This document shows positions 1-12,229 of a DNA stretch of 64,000 nt, piece after piece (within the stretch, counting starts at the first letter, position 1; every line of letters begins with the position of its first letter). Origin of the DNA: Zhengitettix transpicula (lineage: Eukaryota > Arthropoda > Insecta > Orthoptera > Tetrigidae); NCBI GenBank assembly GCA_037074705.1, contig CM073591.1:37614587-37678586 (forward strand). The letters are read 5' to 3'. Below the pieces are notes generated by a model. It saw only the letters and a program-made list of their open reading frames with translations, was not told where the DNA came from and did not search any database. A program made the position numbers and the translations under genes.

Positions 1-94
1 TTTTATTTTTATCAAATATATTAAAATAACTAAAGACAAAAACTACGAAAAAGTGTCTGCGGAATAGAAATTGTGAAGTATAAGATATTTTATA

Positions 95-390
95 GACAGT
101 GTTTTTAAAAAAATGTAGGGCACAATTTCAGGTATGTGTTACCCTATATGTGGACAGTAAAAAAATTTCATTACCACATGTGACCGGAAATTCTTTGTTT
201 CAGTTTTATCAAAAAAATGGTAATTTTCACCGTAACGTTTTTCTTCCTTTACAGACAATATTCAAAATGCCCACCTGTTTGAATACACGACTCATGTCAT
301 TACCCTGCGAACTCGATCCTAAATTCCAGGAGTATTGCGTATTTTCTCACAGCCTGCCACAAACTTACGATACGTTTGCTGATTGATGAT
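95..390 (-). pseudogene. Tc1/mariner-type transposase C-terminus and 3' flank, inverted copy
   Basis: Read on the minus strand, the inner part translates to the C-terminal end of a Tc1/mariner-superfamily transposase: a stretch around FVAGCEKIRNTPGI, a stop, then a frame-shifted end close to GGHFEYCL. This is the usual tail of these proteins after the third catalytic acidic residue. The outer part (about 95-245) is the 3' non-coding flank. Both parts are repeated in opposite orientation at 398-586 and 1028-1190, so this is one of two copies of the same element end. The catalytic domain is absent and frames are broken, so it is a dead relic. The family call rests on remembered consensus, not on a search. 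Confidence 0.55.
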
Positions 391-397
391 TAGAGGA

Positions 398-586
398 GGT
401 GCAATTGCTTGGTCTCCAAGCTCACCCGAGCTAAGCCCTATCGATTTCTGCTTGTGGGGCATTTAAAATCATTGGTATATTCCAATGTCTAACATGGAAT
501 CCCTTCGGAATCTAATTGTGGCAGGTTGTGAGAAAATACGCAATACTCCTGGAATATGGGATCGTGTTCTCAGGTCCATGATACAT
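398..586 (+). pseudogene. Tc1/mariner-type transposase fragment with third catalytic Asp region
   Basis: In one frame with a single internal stop it reads SPSSPELSPIDFCLWG, then after the stop a segment ending IRNTPGIWDRVLRSMIH. SPxLxPxDFxLWG is the signature around the last catalytic Asp of DDE/D transposases of the Tc1/mariner superfamily, and the downstream part matches the C-terminal helix region. The fragment stops exactly where the poly(T) of a minus-strand retroposon begins (587), so the 3' end was interrupted by that insertion. It lies head to head with the inverted copy at 95-390. Non-functional. Confidence 0.6.
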
Positions 587-1010
587 TTTTTTTAGGGTAA
601 CAGGCTACATGAGGGTAATCCACGTAGTGGAAACTGCCCTTTAATAGCATAAGAAGGGATTTGAAAGGGGAAATGCGGAACGGTAGAGGAACGTAGCCAA
701 GGGTTAACTAGGGGCCCCGGGCTATGGTTGAAGGATCCTACCTGGTAATTCGCCTAAAAGTGATGCAGGGAAAAACCTAGGAAAACCTGCATCAGGTAGG
801 TCGGGCATTTGGTACTTGTCCCACGCCCTTCCGATGGCGGGAGAGGGGCTCGCTGTGGGGTCGCAGTATTCCCTTCGCCGTGCCTTGACCAGTTTAGGAG
901 GCAGCTGGCCGACTATTCCAATAGGAATAGCGGACAACTCTTACCTTCTGCCCAAGGTCTGAGACCCCGGAACATACACCTCTCAAAACTGGCCGAGGTG
1001 CCTCGGCATG
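587..1010 (-). mobile_element. Poly(A) retroposon, copy A, 5'-truncated
   Basis: One of eight copies in this window of an approximately 0.5 kb element (others near 14.4, 15.7, 16.3, 16.6, 19.2, 34.9 and 42.8 kb). Read on the minus strand it runs from the GCCGAGGCACCTCGGC palindrome to a short poly(A), seen on the plus strand as eight T at 586-593. It is flanked by TGATACAT (579-586) and TGACACAT (1011-1018), a probable 8-bp target-site duplication with one mismatch. It is inserted in the transposase relic. The 71-codon open frame inside (722-937) starts at TTG and is not supported as coding. Confidence 0.75.
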
Positions 1011-1027
1011 TGACACATCGATGAAAA

Positions 1028-1190
1028 AAACCTGCGGGAAGAAAATCGTTACGGTGAAAATCACAGTTTTGAAGGCCATAACACGGAAACCAAGCATTTC
1101 CGGACTCATGTTGTCATGAAATTTTTTACAGGCGGCATATTGGGAATACATACCTGAAATTATGCCCTATATTTTTTAAACAGACTGCAT
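1028..1190 (+). mobile_element. 3' flank of the Tc1/mariner-type relic beyond the retroposon
   Basis: This segment is the reverse complement (roughly three quarters identical by eye) of 95-245. Shared landmarks include CGTTACGGTGAAAAT, ATTTCCGG and ACATACCTGAAATT. It therefore continues the element fragment at 398-586, from which it is separated by retroposon copy A. Part of the expected transposase end (the stretch seen at about 245-300 in the inverted copy) is missing here, suggesting a deletion at or after the insertion. Confidence 0.6.
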
Positions 1191-2549
1191 ATTTGAGGGT
1201 TCTTATTTTTCCTTATTTTCTAATTGCTGTCGTTAAAATACTCTCCTGAGTCTTTATAAAAATCGTTTCAGTTACCTATACCATTTTACTCACTCTATAA
1301 CACAACCCCTTTTTTATTATTCTTATATTAATTTTGAAATTTCAATACTGTGTAAAGTTAGAGAGCCCGTCATAGAGACTCAGATCTAAGGTTCCGCTTT
1401 GTTTCTGAATTTGACACAGGTGTTGGAAATACTGGATGGTATTAGCCGAATATAAGAGGTTATTAGTCAGAGCTGGACAGGCATTCCTTTCGACATGGTA
1501 GGCTTTCAGAGCAAATATCTACCAAATTCCTCGGAACTGGAAATACCTTGCTCACGTGAATTCCCCACGTGTCGGCCACGTTTACTTTCGCAAATATTTA
1601 ATATTTCATTTCACACTAGCATGATTAAGGTTAACCGACGTCTGACCTTGTAGCTACTTTAATCAGAGCCACATTGGAATTTCTTTGGGCTCCTCAGATC
1701 TGTCCGAAGGCGGAGGATTGAATATTGGTTTAAAACACGCAATCCGATTTTGCACGGTGTGTCCGTAACTGCAACATTCTAATTGTTGCTACCTTTTACG
1801 CTACCCTCATAAAATATAAGTGTATTTTTAAAAAAATAACCTTGAGAAGTTACCTGAAAATTTAATTCACAAAAAAATATTATAATCAAGAACTTATTAT
1901 GAAACCGGATTCGTAATAATGACCCATTGTTTATAATAAAATAAACTGAAAAAAAATTCTCTTGTTTTATGCATAAAAAGGTACGGCCGTGTTTTGTACA
2001 AGCAAGTGTAGAGTCAGTGTTTTCATGGCCTGTTAGTGTGAATTGTGAAGCCCGAGCCCAGGAGAGCTAAGTCTGATACCAGCCAAATATTTTGTAAGTA
2101 GAAACCAATTTAATTAAGTTTTGTAAACGATAATTAAAGGTAATCGACAGATTTCGCTTTCTCGTTTTTGTTTTCATTGTTTAACTTTTTAGTTTGTAAA
2201 TTCTAGGATTGTGTACGTAAATATGAAGGTTTGTTTTACTTAGAAGGCCAACTACATTCTAAATAAAATTTTGTTTGTTATTTTTGATTTGTTTATAACA
2301 TAAAATGTCGCCTCAACGTAGGGCAAATTAATTGTATAATAAATAATTACATTTTGTTAATTAATCTTTTGTTTATCACACCGATTCAATTAATAAATGC
2401 CAAATTAATCATTACAATATATTTAACTTATTATGCAACACAGATATATTAAACTTATTAGATATACGTTATACAAGGGTACGTTACTTGAATCGATTGA
2501 TGTAATGAAAACTATGTAAGCCAGTCTACACTCATGATTGATTTTGTAC
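1191..2549. other. AT-rich DNA, nothing recognised
   Basis: Plain AT-rich sequence with short A and T runs. No repeat shared with the rest of the window, no long frame, no RNA-like structure that I can see. Confidence 0.6.
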
Positions 2550-2975
2550 TTAATGAGTTATTTGGATCATTGTACTGTATGTTTTCCTGAATGCTGTTTT
2601 ATATCCCTTCGTATTTAACAAAACCAATTGTCTTATTCTGTCGTCTGTATTTCAAATTATTTCATCAATTTGATCGAATAAATGTATGTTATTGCTGACA
2701 ATGTCTGTTAGTCGTAGATCGAATCTCATGTCTTCACCTTCCTTTATGACAGCGAAAAAAATTGGGCGTTCTTGAAACATCAAAAGATTGGTGCTATCGT
2801 CGAGGAAAAGAGGGAGTGAAGGGAACGAAGCTGTCAATTTGAATGTGAACCTCATCACCCACGCCTTGACAGGGAGTTCTTCATGCTCAAGACACTTTAT
2901 ACTCACAAGAAGTGAAGGAGACGTGGTATTGGGCATATAAAACCAATACTGCTTCTTTAAAATGTTATAAATTAT
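2550..2975 (-). pseudogene. Coding-like frame of unknown identity broken by one TGA
   Basis: On the minus strand a frame runs from about 2975, with an ATG at 2936, through 94 codons to a TGA at 2652-2654, and then stays open in the same frame for about 32 more codons to a TAA at 2550-2552. Composition is protein-like and less AT-rich than the flanks: MPNTTSPSLLVSIKCLEHEE near the start, FDLRLTDIVSNNIHLFDQID before the stop and NTKGYKTAFRKTYSTMIQ after it. A plausible 3' splice site (ending TTTTAAAG) lies just upstream of the ATG. I do not recognise the family. It could be a gene relic, a terminal exon ending at the TGA, or chance; 126 codons with one stop is only mildly surprising in this window. 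Confidence 0.3.
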
Positions 2976-4120
2976 TCATTATTTTGCCGGAATTTCATTC
3001 AAATATTCTAGTAGTCGATTGTTTATTATTGGAACAAGAATTTACAATTACTTGAAGATAGAATTGTTTTTATATATTTTTCAGACTATATTCAGACCTC
3101 TGCAAAAGTGAAATTAGGTAATAACGTAAGAAACTTAATTTAATGTTTAATGAAATAATCTGTTCAATGAGCCTTCATTCTATATTTATGTCCATAATTT
3201 TGAGAAATAGAGAGAAACCGAACTGAGGAATCTTTGATATGACAGATGCTAATAAAGGAAAAGCACAACTAGTAGGGAAAATAATAAGTGTAAATTTTTT
3301 ATTAAACATTAATTGAATTCAGCTTCCAATTTAATCTCATAAAAGCAGTAGCATTTGTCCGACTATTAACTTACAAATAGAAATCTGTCGTATTGGTCAT
3401 AGCAGCTAGCAGTTAATTTTCACGACTTTGAGAGATTAAAATTATTTTCTATCAGTATATATGACCTATTAAGAATCAATTTTAATTACAGAGACACTCA
3501 AATACCTACCAATTAAATTCCAATGGAACACTGAAAATACTGCAACATAGAAAAATAGTATTCTGAATATTTCCTCAAGTATCAGTAAACTTTTACCGAT
3601 TAAATACGATTGCCTCAACTAGTTGAACGGTTTTAAACACTTACTTGTTAAACAAGGATCATTTCGATCATTTGTGGGATAACACACGAAAAATAAGAAT
3701 TTATCTGGATCAGAATTGAATTTTGGGAAATCATTTAAACTAAAACGACGTGCAATTACAATGAACAATAGTCCGAAATTCGGTGAACAGTTTCATATGA
3801 ATAGCATCTTATAGATTAAAAATATTAGTTTGACACGAGATGGTTAGATTTATTGGTTCCGTCAGTCCCTTGCTAAGGATATAATAAGCGGCATACACAT
3901 CAATTAATGACGTAAGTACATTAAATATGTATTGAAAAATTAATATGTATATAATGTGCAATTATAAATTGTAAAATGCGTGAATAGGAATGGAAAACTG
4001 ATTAATTATAATATATTGTGGATAAAAGAGGAATGAATTAATAAACTATATATATATATATAATTCAAAAATTTAAATATTCAAATTTATAAATGAATGA
4101 AAAACGGGTACAATAACTAT
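2976..4120. other. AT-rich DNA with a short TA repeat
   Basis: No gene or repeat family seen. A run of about eight TA dinucleotides sits at 4046-4062, just beside the hammerhead-like motif. Confidence 0.55.
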
Positions 4121-4124
4121 TAAA

Positions 4125-4172
4125 CCGCGACGTTTCGGCGACTACATGGGCTGTCGTCATCTTCCAGACACT
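4125..4172 (-). other. Degenerate hammerhead-ribozyme-like motif of Penelope type
   Basis: On the minus strand this reads CTGGAAGATGACGAC, a short loop, GTCGCCGAAACGTCGC. Penelope-like retroelements are known to carry minimal hammerhead motifs with a core of CTGANGA, a stem II and GAAAC. Stem II (GACGAC against GTCGCC, five of six pairs) and GAAAC are present, but the first core box has an extra G (CTGGAAGA instead of CTGAAGA), so cleavage is unlikely. The sequence up to about 4420 may belong to the same element, but I see no reverse transcriptase or GIY-YIG coding there. Confidence 0.4.
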
Positions 4173-4509
4173 TCGCTTTTTATAAAACCCGTGTGGAAAC
4201 CCTAGAATTATTTATTCGGTCAACTACACCGGGAAAGCCTTCGATTTTTGACGAATATGGATTATCTGAATCAGAGAATAAAACATTTTCAATAGGAATG
4301 GACGTGGGAAGGCAATTTCTATGCCTAATTGATAAGTTCTGATAATTACGTATTAAAAATCTATATAAACGTAAATAAATATTAAATTCATTTATACAAA
4401 TGAGCAAAACAGTCAAGCTATAATATTTGCTCCTTTTTACTTATTATTAAATTTATTCCTAATTAATGCCCGTAACGTTTCAATAATGTGTATGGGATTT
4501 AGGCTAGAT

Positions 4510-4640
4510 TGTTTAATTGATATTGATAATTTTCAATATTCTATGAGTCAATGTGCTAGCAGAAGTGTAGTGGTGCTCTTTACTGGCACTGGAAGGAAAT
4601 TCTCCACAGCAAGGTTCACTGTTAATTGAAACTCGTAATA
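4510..4640 (-). mobile_element. SINE tail fragment
   Basis: The stretch AATATTCTATGAGTCAATGT and the following GTGCT...GAAGGAAATTCTC resemble the 3' body of the tRNA-headed SINE at 53640-53835, where AATATTCTGTAGGTCAATGT and GTGCT...AAAAATTCTC occur in the same order. No tRNA-like head is present here, so this is a truncated, old copy. Confidence 0.4.
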
Positions 4641-7600
4641 CGCCCACTACACAATGTCACTGTTCTTCTAGGAGAGAAATCATCGTGGAGACTCTCTTCG
4701 CCAACAGAGTGGATACATAAAAAACAGAAGGAATCATATAAAAGTATTACCATGTGAGAACGCATTAATAATTAAATTACTCAATACTAATGTAAAGATC
4801 ATCAATTAGATTCAGATCGATTAATAATTTCAGGAATAGAGTTTTACAGAATTTCTTATAACTATTCATAATTTAATTAATTAATATTCTCATCAGAACG
4901 AAATGAAATGGCCAATTTAACGGTCAGTTGACAATTAAAATAATATTTCCTCCACCAATTGGAGGACCTTTCCAAGTGCAGCAAAATAAATATAAAGAGT
5001 AAACGTAATCTAGCGTCCCACGTATACAAGCCAAGGAAAGACAATTGGAATTAATAAAAACAATTTAATTAATGTCCTGAGTGATACTGAAGTTCTTAGT
5101 AAAATTTATGATATTTTTCTCAGTAAGTTCGCTTGAATGCGTGGCACCGTAGGTTAACTTTTCTCAATATATTTATTTTGCTGCTCTTGAAATGGCCCAC
5201 CGACTGCCGGTGGAAACATTGTGTTTTAATTGGCAACTGTCTGGTAAATTGGTCATTTAATTTAGTTATTCATAATTTTTATATCTAGCCATTGACTGTT
5301 TTACAATTTTATTCAGCAATAATTGCATTTGTTCCCGTAAAGATGAGGTAATAAACGGTTTTCTAGTTCCGAATTCGTGATGTTCACCGATATTTAGTAA
5401 TACGTTATTATTGCGGTTAACAATTTTTAAAATTATACGCAGAAAAATGTTAATATTCCAGGGCATCTCAGTCAGGTTTTTAATGTTCCGTGTACAATAA
5501 TTCATGACTTTATCTTTGAATTTTAAATACTTCGGAACTACGAGCGATGTTCCCGCAAATTATTTGTTGTGTTAGACGTATTGGAATAAAAATTCACATA
5601 ATAATTCATTATTATGGAGTTGATTAATTTGAAAATTACCGTTGATAAATTAACATTAATATAGTGTCCAAATGTAGATAATATTGAAAACAGAACCCGT
5701 ACAGCGTTCCTTTTACTTATCAGCTAATATGGTGATGCACTTGATGAGATCTAAACGTTGTGTTTTCAATATCAAAAGTTTTATTCGTCTTAATTTTGTG
5801 GAGCATCAGGTCGTTTGCTGATAATTGGACTAAGTGCTCACATATTCGCACTGAACCACTGCATAAATTTCACACGGAGACATCTTAGATCTGTCTCTGA
5901 AACAACGACATTAGAGGCGTTCGCGTACCGCACAGATGTTAGAGGATGATTATTACCAGGTTGGAACCGTCACGGCGTAAGTTTTCAACGGGATAGGTGC
6001 AAAATATATTTTAAAGTAGTTGAAAGCACAAAAAAATTAAAATAAAAAATAATATTTATAACTAGATTGAATAGGACACTAAAAGGTATATATCCATAAA
6101 ACATAATTAAAAATAATGAAAATTATTAATAATTAATACAAATGGTATGAAACTACCTTTGCAACGGGCTATTAGATTTATAATAATATACGACTTATTA
6201 ATTAAAGAATAAAAGAGTTATCCGTTGCTAATAATATAATTGTGATTTGACTTTCATCATCTGACCACACTCCCACCACACACGCTCGTGACTTGAATCA
6301 GGGTAAAGTACATAGGCTATGTTTCACCTCGAGATAGTAGAAATACAAGTATAAAAATGTATCGAAATTTGTTTCTCAAATTGTTGACTGAATCCTCTTC
6401 AAATGAACACACTGACACGTTAGTTAAAATTGTTATTTGAGTGAATCGAAATATCGATTAAATTATTTAATAAATTATTAGTACAAACCAACGGCATTTG
6501 GAATCCCCGTCTTAAATAAAATATGTACGAAAATTGAGAATTACAACAACAAATTCGGAAATATATTGAACGAATCAACGTAGATCACGTCGCCAACATT
6601 CCTTGTAGTGCACGAGTCTGACAACATTGAAACGTTGGGTTTAGCGATACTATCATTTGTTTATTCACTCGAGAGGCTTACATCAACTCCCAACTTCCTT
6701 TACATCAAAGCATTCCATTCGATTAATATTCACCCAACATATAATTTTATTTTGTTGCTTCTAATCCGTGGCAATACAACTGTTACTCGTTTTGCACCTG
6801 TTCCATGAACAATTAACTAAACTATATCCTGTTGTTGTTTTTTCTCACTCGCGTGGGCGAACCGTCAGGGCAGATGTTTCAAGCGGTAAAGGTGTTCTAC
6901 TTCTTCCAAGATTCAGACAGCCAGATATATATTGTTGGTTTTTACCTCGCTCCTTCTTCCCCTCGCCACATTTGCCGCGACGTAACATCACACTCCTAAA
7001 AGTTTTTTTTTACATTTATGACGAGGGTAGCTAATTTAAAATAAATGTCATTAAGTAGAGGAACGAGTGGCCTTCTCCACCTGCCGAATTAACTCCGCAC
7101 AAATTAGGACTACTCCTGATGGATAGATTATAAATGCGTCTGCATCCGGAAAGATTATTACAATCCCGTGATTAATTTAGTCAATGTACACTTATTATAA
7201 ACCCGTATATTTTCCTAATTAAAATTCACCAAATTACAGTGGAAGGAAATCACGTAAACCGTAAATGTATGGAACTACTTATCTACATTTAATGATGAGA
7301 ATTATTTTAATATGCGGGGTTTAAAATATTAATTAACTTATTAAATCTTAGTACACGTATTTATAGAATAATTGGCTGATAGAAACAGGCTAAAGAGAAC
7401 TAAACAATTAATGAATTGTAAAGAACGAGGAGAACTAATTATAATTCTGTTTTTCTCCTCAGTATTCTGTAATGCCTAACAATGGATTAGAAGTTCAGGT
7501 AGAATACATTTTTCATATGTTGTGGTGATATTTTATAAAAATGCGAGTTGAGTTATATAAAAATGAATTTATTTACTAAATATTTTAAATTAGTATTCAA

Positions 7601-8639
7601 AACTACTTCACAAATGTTCATTACATTTTTAACGATGCAAAGTGAAAGCCACCGTTTAAAAATGAAATATAATAACTGTATCTCAGGGTTTTTAAGAAAT
7701 ATCGTGGTTGTAGAACAATTAAAAAAATTAATTGAACTACATTCTATAGAGAATTAAAGGAAGAATAATAGCCTTCCACATTCTAGAGTACTATTTGCCA
7801 GTGACGAAGACTTAAGGAAAATAGTATGCAGCTTCATCTGTTTCATTATGAGTCCAGTCCCTGAAATCAGTATTTTTCTTGTTGCTACCTTTTTTTTTTC
7901 TACTTTTGCACCTGTGTCTCTCGGCTTTACGATGTGTTCCCATCGTGTAAAAACAATACTGACAGATCAACATGTTCCAAATTAAAAAAAAAAAGTCTCG
8001 CGAACATTTTGTCCTTTTTTATATCTTCTTCCCTCGCAAGGGAAACATCATCCCCCATTGACCACGTGGTCTACATAATAAAGATGTTTTTGACCAATTC
8101 TGGGTTTCCCGGCGTCGGTAGGGCTTTGGTTACTAAAGCAAACCATTATTTTGAAACGTTTAGAGGATTTGCGATGGTGGACACTTTGCGTCTGCTTTTA
8201 AGAACAAACAGGAATTTTTGTCGGCAAAATTACAAAGGAAGTACTCGATCGAAGCTCATAGTTTTGCCTGAAATATTGAATATTAAATGGATTTACAGTG
8301 TTTTTATATATTAGAGTATGAAGTTTCTAAAAATATGCGAAGTATTTACCATTGAGACATCTTGCCTGGTCCATCTATCAATCTTGTGAGCGTTTTATCT
8401 GTCATTAGCGGACCAATTGACAACAAGAGACATGGTTGATGAACGACTTCTTTACGTTTTATTTACCATCGATACGCGAATGGTCTTTCTATGAATTGAG
8501 CAGTAAATCGAAAATTGAAAGAAACACCGTTTAAAATGGAGTGAGCCATCTTCTCGCGTAGAGTGTGTATCGATGAAATATGTTAGACGCGGGTATAATA
8601 AAAGTTGTAATGAATTAAGTTGGCCTCTAACTGGAGAGA
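4641..8639. other. AT-rich DNA with a mildly GC-richer stretch
   Basis: Mostly featureless. A pyrimidine-rich stretch at about 6740-7010 and a short less AT-rich segment at 7060-7160 could be regulatory but have nothing specific. The 126-codon frame at 7934-8314 has no recognisable motif and fits chance. Confidence 0.5.
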
Positions 8640-8990
8640 TATATCATCCCGCCTCCGAATTGAATTAATGCGACTGCTTTTAAATGAGTTTGCCATAGAG
8701 TTCGTGGTCGAACAGGTGCGCACGCTTGTTTCTAATTGACACTTCGCCCAGAGCACAGCACCTCCGACAATAAAGATCTCGTCTTAAGAAAATTAACTTC
8801 CACGGTCTCTCTATAGGCCGTTCCCTGAATCGCCGACAATGCTCTGCGCTAAATTGCGTTCCAGATTCTTCCAACATGACGCAATACGAACCTACCGAAC
8901 ACTTTCCAACATCGAGGATTAGCATCCAATCAGAAATCGACTGAGGCAAGTTTTTAATTCGGAAATGTGCAAAACAGGATACCATTATGT
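8640..8990. promoter_or_regulatory. GC-richer island, possible non-coding regulatory element
   Basis: Base composition changes sharply from the flanks. Homeodomain-type cores occur (GAATTAATGCG, TCTAATTGACA). A 113-codon open frame on the minus strand (8680-9021) spans it but shows no known motif, and open frames are expected where stops are scarce. It abuts the mariner relic but does not resemble a transposase N-terminus. Enhancer status is inference only. Confidence 0.3.
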
Positions 8991-9104
8991 CATTTTTCAA
9001 CAGTTGCTCCATTTTAGACATATCTACTACGACCTAAGGAAAGATAGAAGAGGTAGAAGATGACGGAACACTGTATAATTTAGATCGTTAATTTTTTGCA
9101 ACAG

Positions 9105-9690
9105 TACAGGAGTTATTCGGAAGTATTATTCTTTGAGAAAGTAAATTATTATCAATTTATTTTTTAAGTTTCAACGTAGTCTCCTTTTCAGTCAGCTTCT
9201 TAGTCAGTCGCTTTTCCAGCTTCCTTATATTTTCAATTAAAAACGATTTCTGAAGCTCCGCAAAACATATATTTATTTCAACCTCTTCATTTGATGCCAA
9301 TTTCGACCGTCATGCAGTTTCTTAAGATTCTCAAACACAAAGTAATCACATAGAGCTGAATCTTGTGAATATGTTTGCAAATGAAAGCTATTGTAAGCTC
9401 AATTCGAAGAGTTTTTCTGCAACAACTGAAGGCGTGTGGCCGGATGAAACGTCGTAGGGAAAAATAACTTTTTCCTTTCCCCGAGTGTTGACGTTTAGTC
9501 TTCGCGGAGTGCTTCAATTGCACCAATAATGTAAAGAAATATTTCCCACGGATTTTTTTGCTCTTTCTATAAAGTCTATAGCAGCCATAATTTGAAGATC
9601 AGACGCAGTGGCCATGACTTTTCCCGCCTTCTTCGGAATCTTTCCACCTGCTTCGACTCCAAGAGACCAGGGGTATAATAATGAGTACAC
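9105..9690 (-). pseudogene. mariner transposase relic, C-terminal half
   Basis: Read on the minus strand the segment carries pieces in the order expected for a mauritiana-type mariner transposase. There is PKKAGKVMATAS (family: PKKAKT..SAGKVMATVFWDS), then a shifted stretch around IFPYDVSSGHTPSVVAEKL (family: the HHDNAPAH region with the second Asp, changed here). ASNEEVEINICFAELQKSF and KLEKRLTKKLTEKET follow as the C-terminal end, and a stop comes next. Several stops and frameshifts occur and the SPDLAPSD region is not recognisable. The 3' end is followed by TACAGGAGTTATTCGGAAGT (plus strand, from 9105), similar to a mariner terminal repeat next to a TA. The N-terminal helix-turn-helix half is missing. 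Inactive. Confidence 0.75.
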
Positions 9691-12229
9691 GTTTATTTAG
9701 CATAATGAAACATCGCATTTAAAAATTGTTTTTAAAAGTTCCATACACAGCTCAGAAATATTCAATTATGCGCGTTTCCTGAGAACGGTTGAAATCCGAC
9801 AACCATTACATTGACAGCGAAGCATTCATTTAAAATGCTCAGAACACGCTCTACTTATATATTTTAAACCAGTTCGCGTACATTCAACAGGTAATACTTC
9901 AAAACTTCATTGTGGATTTCTACGATTTTATCCTCGATAGTGTTTGCTGTCTGTACGATCATCTACCTAGATAGAGTTTGAGTTAATCTGACCAATTTTT
10001 TAACGCAGAAAACGGTAGTGAAGATTCATTTAATGCCTACTATAAGTTTTCTTTCATATCTGACTGTTTTAAAGCTTCTAAAACGAAGTATTTTGTAACT
10101 GCTCGAATATGGATTTTACAGAATTTTACGCAACCCACATACACTTTTAATTATCAAAAAATTGAAGAAAAATAATTGAAACGTTATAGTGTTCCATGAT
10201 GATACTTTAATTACTAATTACCGTCTGTTCCTTCTAGCGCAATCTCTATATCAAGCCGAGAACTATCAGAACGACCCTTAACTCGAAGAGTGTTAATGTG
10301 ATCAATGGCGGTGTTGACCTCTGAAACGTCTATCCCTACAAACTGTTCGTTGACCTTTAAAAAATTTAAATAATAGAAATATATTACGTTATCTGATAAG
10401 AGAATAAGTCGGTTTGGACGACGATGCGGAACTGAGTTCAATAGAACTGTTTCCCAAATTACCTTAATCATATGAAGCAGAGGAACTACAATTAAATCGA
10501 TGTTGTTCATTACTGATCAAAATTTGGAAGTCAGCAAATGAACGGTTAAAAAACAGAAAGAAAAGAAAAAAAGGGCTGATCTGGTTCGTGGTTGCTGATC
10601 AATAGAATTACAAATCACTTCGTGTTTAGGAACAAGTTACACATCGTAAATGTTATTACTAACCGGGAAAAAATGTTGATTTTATGTAAAGATGATTTGT
10701 TCAGTATTGTATTGTTTTACTCAAAAAAAAAGTATATGCAGAATTAGTCTGAGAATGGAGGACAAGTGAAGTCACATTACTGTGAAAGTAGAAATGTGGC
10801 GAAGTTGAGATTTAGAAAAAAGGATAGATCCAAAACGTTGTCTTCGAGGATAATAATCTTGTAATACAGCAGTTGAAATCATAACCCCCCCCCCCCCCAG
10901 AGTCCAGACACATTACAGGCATGACCCTAATTACTTTAGCCCAGTTGATATTCTGTTACTTGAACATTGTCAACTTGTAAGTTGGACACAACAGAGAGAA
11001 TATATTGAAAATAAGTGGTTAATAATATGTAAGAAAAACATGAACGGAACAAATATTTATCATATGCTCATTTTGTGAAGTTGCACACAATCGACAATAG
11101 TTTCTCAAAGTTCTTTCTCATACATCGTAAAAATTAACTCACGAGAGTCTTCTGATACGCTTCAAAGTTTCACAATCGTTAAAGATTGACCAGCGAACAT
11201 CAGAAAACACGTGTCTATCTGACCCTTTATGCGTGGACACGCTCCCCATGTCTTCACAGGTCGCCCAAAACGTGTCCAAAACACTTCACGCTTCATTAAA
11301 CTCCAGTCAGCTCCACACGATTCTCTTTTTGTCAACGAACGGCAGTCGCCTATTCAACCTAACCTTTCTTGATAATTATGTAGAATTCACAAAGATATAA
11401 TAAGGGCCCCCTCACAGAATTACTGTGACCAAATTACAACTTTTGACATGGGATGACTGTTCAACGGAGGCAGGGACAGGGAAACAACGGTAATGACAAT
11501 GTTAAAAAAAATAATTGTGAACTGCAGGGACAGCCGTGGTAAGAAATAAAGTGAGAGAAGCCATCGAAATGGAATATGGTCGAGTTGTAGTCCTTTTTTA
11601 ACTCTATTTAAGAACTAGTTATGTCAGAGAACAAAAGGTTTTTTTAGAGTTGATCACTTAAAAAACACATAACACCGACGATATCTCGCAATAAGAAATA
11701 TTGTTTTACGGAATTAGGATTTTGAACCTGTATCGCGTCGCTGATCACCACTGATGCATAATCAAAATACTACGCGATGAACAGAAATTCGTTTTCAGCC
11801 TTGAGATTTTAAACAATTATTCGGGTTTTTGATGAATAATCGAGAATATGGAATGTGCTATGTTATAGTGACTAGCGAATCAGTTCATAACCTGAAATAC
11901 GAACAAGGTTTTACTGCTTAAATATGTTAATTATGATACCTATGAGGTAATTTAAATTCAGCTCAAATTTACTAGTGTTCTGAAAACCTCTTAATCAGTA
12001 TTTTCGATAAATGAAGTTAATGTCAGATTTAGTCCGCTACTTTATTATTATCAGTGTTATAAAATAACTAAACTCAATCTTTAGGAGTCGTATTTGCCCG
12101 GGCGAGATCTCGCGGATGAGAACTTTGGCGGCAGTTTTGTTTCCTGCGTTACATAAATCACACGTTTATCCTCTAGAGTTTGTCATTGGAAGCATCTGGA
12201 TTACGTTTGATCGGTATGTTACTGTACCA
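9691..12229. other. AT-rich DNA with a C14 tract
   Basis: No gene recognised. A run of 14 C occupies 10885-10898. A less AT-rich segment at 11160-11350 has a short coding-like minus-strand frame without recognised motifs. Confidence 0.5.

Noticed and set aside
7934..8314. 126-codon plus-strand gene
   Set aside because: No motif and composition like the flanks; its start is not in a convincing context.
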